Shown here: positions 1 through 8,970 of the stretch, one piece after another | Numbering within the stretch: the stretch's first letter is position 1 | Layout of the letters: every line of letters starts with the position of its first letter | Assembly (NCBI RefSeq): GCF_004337695.1 | Contig: NZ_SJXJ01000026.1 | Location: 1-52,997, forward strand | Source: Tenacibaculum sp. M341 | GTDB lineage: Bacteria; Bacteroidota; Bacteroidia; Flavobacteriales; Flavobacteriaceae | DNA: 52,997 nt | Direction: 5' to 3' | Notes under the pieces: generated by a model | Told to the model about the DNA's origin: nothing | Database searches by the model: none | What the model saw: the letters and a program-made list of their open reading frames with translations, nothing else | Program-made: the position numbers and the translations under genes

Positions 1-102
1 TCTAATTCTATCATATCTTTGCTTAGTACTTGGTACATAGGGTTGTGTTTTTATGTTTCGCAACACAAATATCTACAACCCTTAATTTTTTCTCAAAAAA
101 AG

Positions 103-912
103 TCAAGATGACTTCAATAATAACATTTTGTTTATATCATTTTCTAGTTCTTTTGTTTCTCTCAATTCAGAAAAAGATTCAACAATGAGACTATAAGTAT
201 CATCTAAGCCAGAACAAAAATCCCAAAACTGATTTTCAACCCATCCTTCATTATTTTGTTCTAAAGGTTTTCCTTTCCCCATAGTTTTATCCCAAAAGTT
301 TTCTTTATGAGGATTATAAGGGAAAACAATTCTAGCTTCAGCTTTTTCTTGAGGGAATCTTGAGTAAAAAAATGTATACCAATTAAGAATTTGTTCAACA
401 AATTTAGAATAAGCTCCAATATTCGGTTGTACAGTTTTTGTGTCAAAGAAATAATTTATTCCATCTTTTTTTAACCAAATATCAACTCCAAAACCTTTTG
501 GTGCAGATTCAAATGCTGTGATAGGTCTAACAAGAAAAACTTTACATACTCGTTTAATTTCTTCATGACTAGATACTGCATTGTAGATACCATTGTTTCT
601 TTTTCGTTCTTCAATAATGTTTTGAAGAGTATTACTTAAATTTGCAGGCATATTAACAGGACTTTCAAGATTTTTATTAATAATTTGAAATCCATTCTCT
701 TTAGCTAAAGCTTTAGCAAGAGGTTCCCACAAAGTGGTTCCTAAAGAAGTTTCTAATCCTCCAACAATTGATCTAATTTTCCTTTCTTTAGGAATAATTA
801 AATCTAAAATTTGAAATTTAGGTTTTTTATTTAATGATTTTTGAGCAAAATCAATGATACTTCGTTTTACAGTATCTTTTATAATTTCTTTAGCTTTTTC
901 TTTGGTTAACAT
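103..912 (-). CDS. TdeIII-like type II restriction endonuclease
   Basis: A 269-aa protein that probably cleaves DNA as the nuclease of a restriction-modification pair. The resemblance is to the TdeIII family of type II enzymes, recognised from overall sequence and not from a search. A PD-(D/E)xK-like core is visible: Asp144 in FGVDIWLKK, then Asp157-Thr-Lys159 in YFFDTKT, which fits metal-dependent phosphodiester cleavage. No signal peptide or membrane segment is seen. It lies 36 bp downstream of the cytosine methyltransferase on the same strand, so methylase-first co-transcription is likely. TdeIII-type enzymes are associated with GGNCC sites, but the specificity here is inference. Only a weak hairpin with a T-run follows the stop. 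Confidence 0.75.
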   Translation of the reverse strand: MLTKEKAKEIIKDTVKRSIIDFAQKSLNKKPKFQILDLIIPKERKIRSIVGGLETSLGTTLWEPLAKALAKENGFQIINKNLESPVNMPANLSNTLQNIIEERKRNNGIYNAVSSHEEIKRVCKVFLVRPITAFESAPKGFGVDIWLKKDGINYFFDTKTVQPNIGAYSKFVEQILNWYTFFYSRFPQEKAEARIVFPYNPHKENFWDKTMGKGKPLEQNNEGWVENQFWDFCSGLDDTYSLIVESFSELRETKELENDINKMLLLKSS

Positions 913-948
913 AAGAGTGTTTTACTTTACCAAAAATAAAAGATTTAA

Positions 949-2181
949 TTACAACTGGCTATAATATGTATTTAAAAAATTAATAATAGCGTATCCCATT
1001 TCTTCTCCTAAGTTGCAAGGTACAGCATTTCCTATTTGTTTATACTGTTGTGAAACAGATCCCATAAACTTCCAATTGTCTGGAAATGTTTGAATTCTGG
1101 CATATTCACGAACTGTAAAGGGACGAGTCTCTTCAGGATGACATCTTTCCGTTTGTTTTTGAGCAGGACTACAAGTTAAAGTTAAGCTGGGTTCATCCCA
1201 ACCAATCCTTCGAGCAATTCCAGTTTTTCCGCCTCCTAAATAGAAACTTTTTCCCATGTATTCTTTTTGAATATCTAAAGGTAAATTTCTCCAATAACCT
1301 TTTTGTGGTACTAAATCTAATACGGCTTTTTTATGATCAGGGTATTTAGCTCCTGGTGAAGTAGGAACATCACAATCATAGAGTTCTCCTTTTTTAAGAG
1401 CATCAATCAAGTTATATATTTTATTATGTGGTTTAGGGTATTTAAATTTTATATTGATATCTTTTCTAACACCTACTAGAAAAAGTCTTTCTCGCTTTTG
1501 AGGAACTTTATAATTTACAGCTTTTAAAACTTCAACAGGAACAACATTGTAGCCAATTTCATCTAAAATAGATGTCATACCTTTAATTGTCTTTCCTTTA
1601 TCATGAGATAGTAATCCTTTTACATTTTCACCAATACAGATTAAAGGGTTTATTTCTTGAACAGCTCTTGCAAATTCAAAAAAAAGAGTTCCTCTAGCAT
1701 CTTTTAAACCTAATTTTTTTCCTGCATAACTAAAAGCTTGACAAGGAAAACCACCAGTAACTATATCTACTTGATTCTGATATTCAGAAAAATTAAAAGA
1801 TTTAATATCCCCTTCTAATACATTCCATTGAGGTCTATTTTCTCTTAATGTTTGACAAGCCCATTTGTCAATTTCATTTAAAGCAACACATTTTATACCT
1901 GCATTTTCCATACCAACTGCTAAGCCACCTGCACCAGCAAATAATTCTACAGCACTAAATTCTCTAATAGGAATTACCGAATTATCTATTGTATCTTCAT
2001 AATCAATAGATAACTGTTTCAATAACTTATTAACTTGTTCTTTTTTATAGATTCTATATTGACTAATTGGTTCTCTAACAGCTTTAAATTTTCCATCTCT
2101 ATCCCAACGTCGTAATGTTTCTTTACTTTTACCTAAAATTTCTGATACTTCATTTAAAGAATAATAATCTTTTGTAACCAT
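949..2181 (-). CDS. DNA (cytosine-5) methyltransferase with N-terminal MerR-like HTH
   Basis: A 410-aa C5-cytosine methyltransferase, the modification half of the adjacent restriction system. Motifs appear in order: SAM-binding FAGAGG (about 81-86), catalytic PCQ with Cys147 in GGFPCQAFS, ENV in GENVKGLL, PQKRERLFLVG, and the C-terminal QIGNAVP. Residues 1-60 are an extra domain, YYSLNEVSEILGKSKETLRR onward, that reads as a MerR-type winged HTH. Such N-terminal HTH fusions are known to let some methylases regulate their own promoter (M.SsoII, M.EcoRII types). A perfect 11-bp-arm palindrome lies over its start codon and -7 box, which fits autoregulation (inference). The ATG at 2179-2181 is the natural start. 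Confidence 0.95.
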   Translation of the reverse strand: MVTKDYYSLNEVSEILGKSKETLRRWDRDGKFKAVREPISQYRIYKKEQVNKLLKQLSIDYEDTIDNSVIPIREFSAVELFAGAGGLAVGMENAGIKCVALNEIDKWACQTLRENRPQWNVLEGDIKSFNFSEYQNQVDIVTGGFPCQAFSYAGKKLGLKDARGTLFFEFARAVQEINPLICIGENVKGLLSHDKGKTIKGMTSILDEIGYNVVPVEVLKAVNYKVPQKRERLFLVGVRKDINIKFKYPKPHNKIYNLIDALKKGELYDCDVPTSPGAKYPDHKKAVLDLVPQKGYWRNLPLDIQKEYMGKSFYLGGGKTGIARRIGWDEPSLTLTCSPAQKQTERCHPEETRPFTVREYARIQTFPDNWKFMGSVSQQYKQIGNAVPCNLGEEMGYAIINFLNTYYSQL

Positions 2182-2214
2182 ATTACATAACCTTATACAA
2201 TGGTTACAAATATA
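2171..2214 (-). promoter_or_regulatory. Promoter and palindromic operator of the methylase gene
   Basis: On the minus strand a TATATTTG -7 box (plus-strand CAAATATA, 2207-2214) lies 25 bp before the ATG. A perfect inverted repeat with arms TTTGTAACCAT (2171-2181) and ATGGTTACAAA (2200-2210) overlaps both the -7 box and the start codon. A protein bound here would block transcription or translation of the methylase, and the MerR-like domain of that methylase is the obvious candidate (inference). Confidence 0.65.
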
Positions 2215-2429
2215 AATTACTTTTATTAGTAATTTTATCTTTTTTGAAAAATTTTATATAAACTCTTTTTTTATTATTTCAAATGATCTAACACATCATA
2301 AATATTTGGTTTTATACTCAATTTATATGATATAGATAATAGTTTTTTTAAAACAGATGCTTTATTACAATTTACTTAAACTGTAAAGATTACTACATTA
2401 AATATGAAAAAATAATTAAAAGCGTATTA

Positions 2430-5042
2430 CTACTTCTTCACTAACATACGTTTAATTTCGTTTAATTTCATAAGAGCTTCAATAGGGGTAAGTGTATCAA
2501 TATTGGTAGCTAAAATTTCATCACGAAGTTCTTCTAATAACGGATCATCTAACTGAAAAAAGCTCATTTGTAAGTCGTCATTTTGAACATCGTTTAAGGT
2601 GTCTTTAACTTCTTTATGTGAGTTATTTTCTTCAAGCTTTTTAAGAATCTTATTTGCCTTTCTAATTACTACATTTGGCATACCAGCTAATTTAGCCACA
2701 TGAATACCAAAACTATGATTACTACCACCAGCAACTAACTTTCTTAAAAAGATAATACTATCCTTTAATTCTTTTACAGATACATTAAAGTTTTTAATAC
2801 GCTCAAACGTACCCGTCATTTCATTTAATTCATGATAATGCGTAGCAAACAATGTTTTAGCCTTAGAAGGATGTTCGTGTAAATATTCAGCAATAGCCCA
2901 AGCAATAGAAATACCATCGTAGGTAGAAGTACCACGACCAATTTCATCTAATAAAACCAAACTACGTTCAGAAATATTATTTAAAATAGAAGCAGTTTCA
3001 TTCATTTCTACCATAAAAGTAGATTCACCCATTGAAATATTATCACTAGCACCAACACGTGTAAAAATCTTATCTACAATCCCCAAACGAGCTTCATCAG
3101 CAGGAACAAAACTTCCCATTTGTGCCAATAAAACAATTAAGGCAGTTTGACGTAAAATGGCCGATTTACCCGACATGTTTGGCCCGGTAATCATTATTAT
3201 TTGCTGTTCGTTTCTATTTAAAAGCACATCATTAGCAATATATTCATCGCCAATAGCCAATTGTTTTTCAATTACAGGATGACGACCATTTTTAATGTCA
3301 ATATCAGTAGTTTCATCAATCAACGGACGAACATAATTGTTCTCTTTGGCCAAGTTTGCAAACGATAATAAACAATCTAATTGAGCAATTAACTGTGCAT
3401 TACTTTGTACATCTTGTACATATTGAATAGTAAACTGAATCAATTCAGCAAACAATTCAGCTTCTAACAACTGAATTTTATCTTCAGCACCTAAAATTTT
3501 AGCTTCGTATTCTTTTAGTTCCTCAGTAATATAACGTTCAGCATTTACTAGGGTTTGTTTACGAATCCAATCTTCTGGTACTTTATCTTTATGCGTATTT
3601 CGTACTTCAATATAATATCCAAATACATTATTAAAGGCAATTTTTAAACTCGGAATTCCAGTTCGTTCGGTTTCACGAGCCAACATACCATCTAAATATT
3701 CTTTACCAGAATTGGCAATGTTTCTTAGCTCATCTAATTCTTCAGAAACACCATTAGCAATTGCATTTCCTTTGTTAATATTTACAGGAGCATCGTCAAA
3801 TAAAGTAGTAGTAATTTTATCAATTAATTCATTACAATCTTTAATTAACGACCCTATCATTTTAACCGTTGCATTTTTAGTGCTTTCTGCGGCTTTTTTA
3901 ATAGGATGAATGGCTTTTAACGAGTTTTTTAGTAATACTACTTCTCTTGGAGAAACTTTACCCGTAGCTACTTTAGAAATCAATCGTTCTAAATCAGAAA
4001 TTTGTTTTAATTGATAAGTAATTGTATCAAAAAAATCTTCGTTATCAATTAAAAACTGTACTTGTTCTTGACGTTGTTGTATGGGCTTTAAATCTTTTAA
4101 AGGAAGTGCCAACCAACGCTTTAATAAACGACCACCCATTGGTGAAATCGTTTTGTCAATTACATTTAATAACGATACTGAGTTAACTGAGTTTCCTCCG
4201 TATAATTCTAAATTCTTTACCGTAAAACGATCCATCCAAACATATAAATCTTCAGCTATTCTACTTATAGATTGTATATGTTCTAATTTATTGTGTTGTG
4301 TTTCTGATAAGTAGTACATAATAGCACCACCTGCCACAATACCTTGTGTTAACTCTTCAACACCAAAACCTTGTAATGTTTTTACTTTAAAATGACCAAT
4401 TAATGTTTCATAACCGTAATCTTTTTGAAATACCCAATCTTCTAAATAAAAGGTATGAAAACGATTATTAAAGGCTTCTAAAAATTGTTGTTTGTATTGT
4501 TTTTGAACCAACACTTCACTTGGAGCAAAGTTTTGTAACAACTTATCAATATAAGAAACATCTCCTTGGGCAATTAAAAATTCTCCAGTAGATACATCTA
4601 AAAAAGAAATTCCTAATTGATGTTTTTTATCAAAATGAACAGCCGCTAAAAAGTTATTGGTTTTAGATTGTAGTACTTCATCGTTTAAAGATACTCCAGG
4701 TGTTACCAATTCTGTAACACCACGTTTTACAATCTTTTTGGTCATTTTAGGATCTTCTAACTGATCGCAAATAGCAACTCTATGACCCGCTTTTACTAAC
4801 TTAGGTAAATACGTATTTAACGAGTGATGCGGAAAACCAGCCAAAGCAGTTTCACTTTCGCTACCAGCACCACGCTTGGTTAATACAATACCCAAAACTT
4901 CAGATGCTTTTACAGCATCTTCACCAAAAGTTTCATAAAAATCACCCACTCTAAAAAGCAACATTGCATCAGGGTATTTAGCTTTAATACCATTGTATTG
5001 TTGCATTAACGGAGTTACTTTTTTTGCTTTCGTTTTTGCCAA
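2430..5042 (-). CDS. mutS: DNA mismatch repair protein MutS
   Basis: An 870-aa MutS, the usual length for the family. It binds mismatches as a clamp and uses ATP to recruit MutL. The N-terminal mismatch-binding motif is visible in [13 protein letters not shown] (Phe-x-Glu wedge). The ATPase core has Walker A GPNMSGKS, then [18 protein letters not shown] and Walker [17 protein letters not shown], followed by ATHYHEL. The start ATG follows a short spacer and the protein begins [16 protein letters not shown] as in other Bacteroidota. It is transcribed toward the restriction-modification genes with a 248-bp gap, and a repeat-rich 330-bp interval lies upstream. Nothing in it is unusual. Confidence 0.98.
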   Translation of the reverse strand: MAKTKAKKVTPLMQQYNGIKAKYPDAMLLFRVGDFYETFGEDAVKASEVLGIVLTKRGAGSESETALAGFPHHSLNTYLPKLVKAGHRVAICDQLEDPKMTKKIVKRGVTELVTPGVSLNDEVLQSKTNNFLAAVHFDKKHQLGISFLDVSTGEFLIAQGDVSYIDKLLQNFAPSEVLVQKQYKQQFLEAFNNRFHTFYLEDWVFQKDYGYETLIGHFKVKTLQGFGVEELTQGIVAGGAIMYYLSETQHNKLEHIQSISRIAEDLYVWMDRFTVKNLELYGGNSVNSVSLLNVIDKTISPMGGRLLKRWLALPLKDLKPIQQRQEQVQFLIDNEDFFDTITYQLKQISDLERLISKVATGKVSPREVVLLKNSLKAIHPIKKAAESTKNATVKMIGSLIKDCNELIDKITTTLFDDAPVNINKGNAIANGVSEELDELRNIANSGKEYLDGMLARETERTGIPSLKIAFNNVFGYYIEVRNTHKDKVPEDWIRKQTLVNAERYITEELKEYEAKILGAEDKIQLLEAELFAELIQFTIQYVQDVQSNAQLIAQLDCLLSFANLAKENNYVRPLIDETTDIDIKNGRHPVIEKQLAIGDEYIANDVLLNRNEQQIIMITGPNMSGKSAILRQTALIVLLAQMGSFVPADEARLGIVDKIFTRVGASDNISMGESTFMVEMNETASILNNISERSLVLLDEIGRGTSTYDGISIAWAIAEYLHEHPSKAKTLFATHYHELNEMTGTFERIKNFNVSVKELKDSIIFLRKLVAGGSNHSFGIHVAKLAGMPNVVIRKANKILKKLEENNSHKEVKDTLNDVQNDDLQMSFFQLDDPLLEELRDEILATNIDTLTPIEALMKLNEIKRMLVKK

Positions 5043-5090
5043 GGATATGGATTTTTAAGTTAGTTTTGCGAAGATAGAAAATAGTCGGTT

Positions 5091-5371
5091 CAATTATCAA
5101 TTATCAGTAAACATTTATCAACTGTTAATTACAGATAAGTATAGTACAAATACCATATTAACCTGATTTTTTTTGATTAAAAATATTATTTTCAATGGTT
5201 TAATATTTGTCTGATCGAGCGCAGTCGAGATCTTTAGCAGTTAGCCCATTAAAATGAGTATTTTGGAATTAAGATATTAAAGGTTCGAGTACTTTTAAAA
5301 TATAGTTTACTGATAATTGATCACCGATAATTGATAAATGATCATTGTTTATTGATCACTGATAGTTGAAA
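5091..5371. repeat. Intergenic inverted-repeat element between mutS and trmH
   Basis: This fills the divergent gap. A left arm CAATTATCAATTATCAGTAA (about 5091-5112) is matched by an inverted right arm GTTTACTGATAATTGATCAC (from 5305), and TTGATCACTGATAGTTG follows near 5354. In the middle, TGATCGAGCGCAGTCGAGAT (5212-5231) is the reverse complement of a motif repeated at 14621, 14877, 15145 and 15406. A related TGATAATTGATCAC element occurs at 38339-38425. These look like dispersed flavobacterial intergenic repeats. Confidence 0.6.
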
Positions 5372-5372
5372 T

Positions 5373-5900
5373 ATGAGAAAACTTAGAAATAGCGAATTAG
5401 GTAGAATTTCTGTTGATGAATTTAAAGAAGCAAACAAAACACCTTTAATTGTGGTGCTAGATAATATTCGTAGTTTAAATAATATTGGGTCGGTATTTAG
5501 AACTTCGGATGCTTTTTTAATAGAAAAGATTTATTTGTGCGGAATTACAGCTACTCCGCCTAACAAAGAAATTCATAAAACAGCTTTAGGATCTACAGAT
5601 TCTGTAGATTGGGAATATGTTGAGGATACTTTAGCATTGGTAGAAAAATTAAAGGCTGAAAATGTAAAGGTTTTGTCTATTGAACAGGCTGATAACAGTA
5701 CAATGTTAGATGTTTTTACCCCTGAAAAAGGTAAAAAGCATGCAGTGGTTTTTGGTAATGAGGTAAAAGGTGTTCAGCAAGAAGTAGTAACTATTTCTGA
5801 TAACTGTATTGAAATTCCACAATTAGGAACCAAACATTCCTTAAACATTTCAGTAAGCTGTGGTGTAGTATTATGGGATTTATTCTGTAAAATGAAATAA
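5373..5900 (+). CDS. SpoU/TrmH-family RNA 2'-O-methyltransferase
   Basis: A 175-aa SPOUT-class RNA methyltransferase that would transfer a methyl group from SAM to a ribose 2'-OH in tRNA or rRNA. Family motifs are visible: motif 1 in VVLDNIRSLNNIGSVFRTSD (conserved Asn and Arg), motif 2 in VVFGNEVKGV, and motif 3 in IEIPQLGTKHSLNISVSCGV, which contains the knot. It is short and lacks an N-terminal substrate-binding extension, so it is a catalytic-domain-only member and the target base cannot be named. It diverges from mutS across a repeat-containing gap and ends at a shared bidirectional terminator. Confidence 0.9.
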   Translation: MRKLRNSELGRISVDEFKEANKTPLIVVLDNIRSLNNIGSVFRTSDAFLIEKIYLCGITATPPNKEIHKTALGSTDSVDWEYVEDTLALVEKLKAENVKVLSIEQADNSTMLDVFTPEKGKKHAVVFGNEVKGVQQEVVTISDNCIEIPQLGTKHSLNISVSCGVVLWDLFCKMK

Positions 5901-5927
5901 TACTTCAGTTTACATTTATATAAAAAC

Positions 5928-5955
5928 AAAAAAGCTAGTATTTACTAGCTTTTTT
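5928..5955. terminator. Bidirectional intrinsic terminator
   Basis: The hairpin GCTAGTA-TT-TACTAGC is flanked by A-runs on the left and T-runs on the right, so it can stop transcription from both the methyltransferase gene and the convergent lipoprotein gene. Confidence 0.85.
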
Positions 5956-5964
5956 GTTTTATGA

Positions 5965-6681
5965 TTATTTTTTATAAGTAACAGATTCAAAAGAATAATC
6001 TTGAAATCTTAAGGTTTTATCTACATGATCATACCAAAATATCAATCCATTAGGATTTCTTATGTTATCATGAAATGGATAACCTTCTTCTGAAGGTGTT
6101 ATTGAATTGAATTTGATACCAGCTGTGGTGTAATCGTAATTAAATGTATAATCTACATTATTGTATGATTCAAAACTTTGAATTGTAAAATCTTTTTTAA
6201 TAACCAGTTTGTTTCTTACAGCTCTATCATAGCTTTGAAATAAATCAAAATTTAAAAAGTTCCATTCACCAACCAAAGCTCTAAGATCATACATATATAC
6301 TGTATGAAAAAAACTAGGAACATCACCTGCATAAAAAATGATAATATTAGAAGAGTCTACATTTAAATCAGCTGGTTTCCAGTTACTCAATACTTTATCT
6401 TCTGTGTAAATATCAACAAAATAACTTTGATATCTTGTTATTCCTTCAGAAACAGCAATTTTTCCAGAAGCATCTAAATTTCCAGAAAAAATAGGATTAG
6501 TTTCGTTAAAATAGTCCTCTTTATTAGTGTACACTTTTACTTTAAAATCATTAAAGGTATATTCATCTTTATATTCTTCAGGAATACTATCAATTTCAAT
6601 ATTGATATGACCAACAGTACTTTCTTCGCTAGAACAACTTAAAAGAATGATAAATAGTAAAAAAGGGATAATTTTTTTCAT
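5965..6681 (-). CDS. Hypothetical lipoprotein
   Basis: A 238-aa predicted lipoprotein. The N-terminus has a Lys-Lys pair, a hydrophobic stretch and a lipobox ending in LLSC, with Cys16 as the lipidation site. The following SSEES is acidic, as in the Bacteroidota lipoprotein export signal, so surface exposure is possible. Residues 24-110 read as a small beta-sandwich-like region (INIEIDSIPEEY, FKVKVYT). The second half (LVGEWNFLNFDL onward) has the feel of a lipocalin-like domain. The function is not recognised. It stands alone, convergent with the RNA methyltransferase gene. Confidence 0.8.
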   Translation of the reverse strand: MKKIIPFLLFIILLSCSSEESTVGHINIEIDSIPEEYKDEYTFNDFKVKVYTNKEDYFNETNPIFSGNLDASGKIAVSEGITRYQSYFVDIYTEDKVLSNWKPADLNVDSSNIIIFYAGDVPSFFHTVYMYDLRALVGEWNFLNFDLFQSYDRAVRNKLVIKKDFTIQSFESYNNVDYTFNYDYTTAGIKFNSITPSEEGYPFHDNIRNPNGLIFWYDHVDKTLRFQDYSFESVTYKK

Positions 6682-7256
6682 ATGAATTTGAATTTTTAAA
6701 ATTTTTGCGAAAATAAATTTTTTATCCTGTTTTACAAATTATTAGCTTTTGATAAACAAGTGTTTGATGTTTTAAAGTTGAAAAAGAAGAGAAAAATCAC
6801 CCTTTTTGGGTGAGAAGGAGCATTTAAAAAATTAGTTTATTTGGCACACTAACCAAACTTATACTTAAAATATTAAGTAAACTTGAAAGCGATTGATTGT
6901 ATTTAATTGCAGAATTAAATTTTAAATTGAATTAACGCATATAATGTTTGTGATAATTTTTACCCCACAACACAATTATCGTTAAATAAATTTTAATCAG
7001 ATTGTTTAGAAAGTAATTTCAGTTAAAGTCTTGAAATACGTTTATATAATGAAATCATAATTTTTAAACTTTTTAGACACCCTCATTTAATATTTAAGTT
7101 ACACTTTTCATAGAGCACGGATAACATTTTTGTTATTCGTGTTTTTTGTTTTTGTGGTTAAAAGATTGATATTTTTTCTTAAAAAACATATTTTAGCTTA
7201 TGATGATATCACAATAAATAGATAAAAAAGACAGTTTTTACGTGTTAAATAGTGTA
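6682..7256. other. 575-bp intergenic region, no protein gene seen
   Basis: No convincing ORF is present. It holds a short hairpin CACCC-TTTTT-GGGTG (6798-6812), a candidate non-coding RNA (about 6953-7147) and the presumed upstream region of the TPR/LuxR gene. Confidence 0.6.
6953..7147 (+). ncRNA. Candidate non-coding RNA or long leader upstream of the TPR/LuxR gene
   Basis: A near-consensus -7 box (AATGTTTG, ending at 6950) is followed at once by a hairpin with arms GATAATT (6952-6958) and AATTATC (6974-6980) and a C-rich loop containing ACCCCACAAC. A terminator-like hairpin CACGGATAAC-ATTTTT-GTTATTCGTG followed by TTTTTT ends near 7147. No ORF of useful length lies between. It could instead be the attenuated leader of the gene at 7257. 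Confidence 0.35.
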
Positions 7257-8888
7257 ATGAGTTTACGAATAATAGTTATAATCTCCCTAATTAATATATT
7301 TTCTTCTAATTCTCAAGAACAAGATAGTTTATATTATAATGTAGATAAAAAGTTAGATACTATAGCAAGCGATACAGCAAAAGCCAAGTTTTTAATAGCT
7401 TCAGCCGATTATTTTTTAGATAGAAAAGTAGATCAGGCAGAAGAGTATTACAACAGAGCAATGCAATTGTTAGATGATGCTAATTTAGCTGAGATAGCTC
7501 ATGTAGAAAAAAAATTAGGAAGAGTAAACAGAAAAAGAGGAGATTATAGCAAAAGTTTATCACACTCAATAGCATCTAAAAAATTGTACGAAAAGTTAAA
7601 AGATACTGTGAATGTTGCTATTACTCATATAGATATTGGAATTATATACCGATTTATTGGAGAGTATAGAAAATCGATAGATAATTATCAAAAATCTGTG
7701 AATTTAGCCGCTAGTTGTAATGACAGTATTGTTATTGGTAGAGCTTTAAACATGATGGGAGGATCTTATAAGTATATAGATAAAATAGATTCATCATTAA
7801 TTGTTTATAATAAAGCAAAAGAAATATTTGAATCAAAAGGAGATAAAGTTAGATTAAATGAAGTAAATAGTAATGTTGCGGTATTATACATGAGAGAGAA
7901 GAATTATGAAAAAGCATTACCAATCCATTTAAAAACATTAAAAAGTTTAAAAGAAATAAATTACAAACAAAATATATGTATTACTCATAACAACATAGCT
8001 ATAGGGTATTTTCACCTTAAAGACTATGATAAATCTTTACAACACTCAGATTCTTCTATTACAATTGCCAAAGTAGAAGGTTATAAAAAAGAACTAGCCT
8101 CTTCCTACAGAATTAAGAGTGGTAATTACAGAAGAAAGAAAGATTATAAAAAAGCAGACCTTAATTACATTACCTTTAAAAGATATTCAGATTCTGTTTT
8201 TACGTTAAAAAAGCAAAAAGAAATTAAAAGTTTAGAGTTAAAAAATCAGTTAGAAATACAAAAGAAAGAGTTGAAAGCGGTAAGCGACAGAAAACAATTA
8301 AAAACCAAATTATACATTGTGTTGGTTTGTATTGTATTATTATTTCTACTTGTTATAAGTTTTTATAAACGAAGAGAATATAAATATCAAGTTAAAATAA
8401 CGGAAGATAATTTTGAGAAAGAAAAGCTTAAAAAAGAAGTATTGGTAGAAAAAGTAAAATCTGCCGAATCTGAGTTAAAGTTTTTAATTGCAGATAATAA
8501 TATGCGATTAGAATTTATTAAACAATTATCGCAACAAATTTCTGAAGATAAAGAAACGTCAAGTTCTAAGGTGGTACAAAACTATGCTAATGGATTATTA
8601 CTTAAACTAAGGCAACAAATAAGTATAGAAAACAAGAACTCTTTAATTCAAGAAAAAATAGAAGAGATAAATCAAGGATTTAACACTAAAATAATTCAGT
8701 TATATCCTGGTTTAACCAAAACAGAAAGAGAAATTTGTTCGCTACTTCGTTTAGATTTATCTATTAAAGAAATAGCCTCAATTAGAAATTCATCAACAGA
8801 CTCTATAAAAGCAACACGTTACAGAATTAGAAAAAAAATGGAAATACCTAAAAGTATTGGTATCGAGAGTTTTGTTCAAGGGCTGTAA
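7257..8888 (+). CDS. Membrane-anchored TPR protein with C-terminal LuxR-type HTH
   Basis: A 543-aa one-component regulator. A GTG five codons upstream (7242) extends the frame, but the ATG at 7257 gives a clean signal-peptide-like start (MSLRIIVIISLINIFSSNSQ). Several TPR units cover about residues 30-300 (for example YNRAMQLLDDANLAEIAHVE and SIDNYQKSVNLA). A single membrane segment, LYIVLVCIVLLFLLVISFY, lies near 347-366, followed by a coiled coil. The C-terminus (LTKTEREICSLLRLDLSIKE) is a LuxR-like HTH. The expected topology is TPRs in the periplasm and HTH in the cytoplasm, a common Bacteroidota design. It lies immediately upstream of a long repeat array. Ligand and targets are unknown. 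Confidence 0.88.
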   Translation: MSLRIIVIISLINIFSSNSQEQDSLYYNVDKKLDTIASDTAKAKFLIASADYFLDRKVDQAEEYYNRAMQLLDDANLAEIAHVEKKLGRVNRKRGDYSKSLSHSIASKKLYEKLKDTVNVAITHIDIGIIYRFIGEYRKSIDNYQKSVNLAASCNDSIVIGRALNMMGGSYKYIDKIDSSLIVYNKAKEIFESKGDKVRLNEVNSNVAVLYMREKNYEKALPIHLKTLKSLKEINYKQNICITHNNIAIGYFHLKDYDKSLQHSDSSITIAKVEGYKKELASSYRIKSGNYRRKKDYKKADLNYITFKRYSDSVFTLKKQKEIKSLELKNQLEIQKKELKAVSDRKQLKTKLYIVLVCIVLLFLLVISFYKRREYKYQVKITEDNFEKEKLKKEVLVEKVKSAESELKFLIADNNMRLEFIKQLSQQISEDKETSSSKVVQNYANGLLLKLRQQISIENKNSLIQEKIEEINQGFNTKIIQLYPGLTKTEREICSLLRLDLSIKEIASIRNSSTDSIKATRYRIRKKMEIPKSIGIESFVQGL

Positions 8889-8970
8889 ATAATTGAAAGG
8901 TAACACGCCTTTTCGAGGAAGTATGACGAAGGAATCTTTTGGTTTTAGAAAAAGGGATTTTAGAAATAAG

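Noticed and set aside
40-83. Hairpin GGGTTGT...ACAACCC downstream of the endonuclease gene as a terminator
   Set aside because: No T-run follows the stem on the minus strand, and the window edge prevents judging its context.
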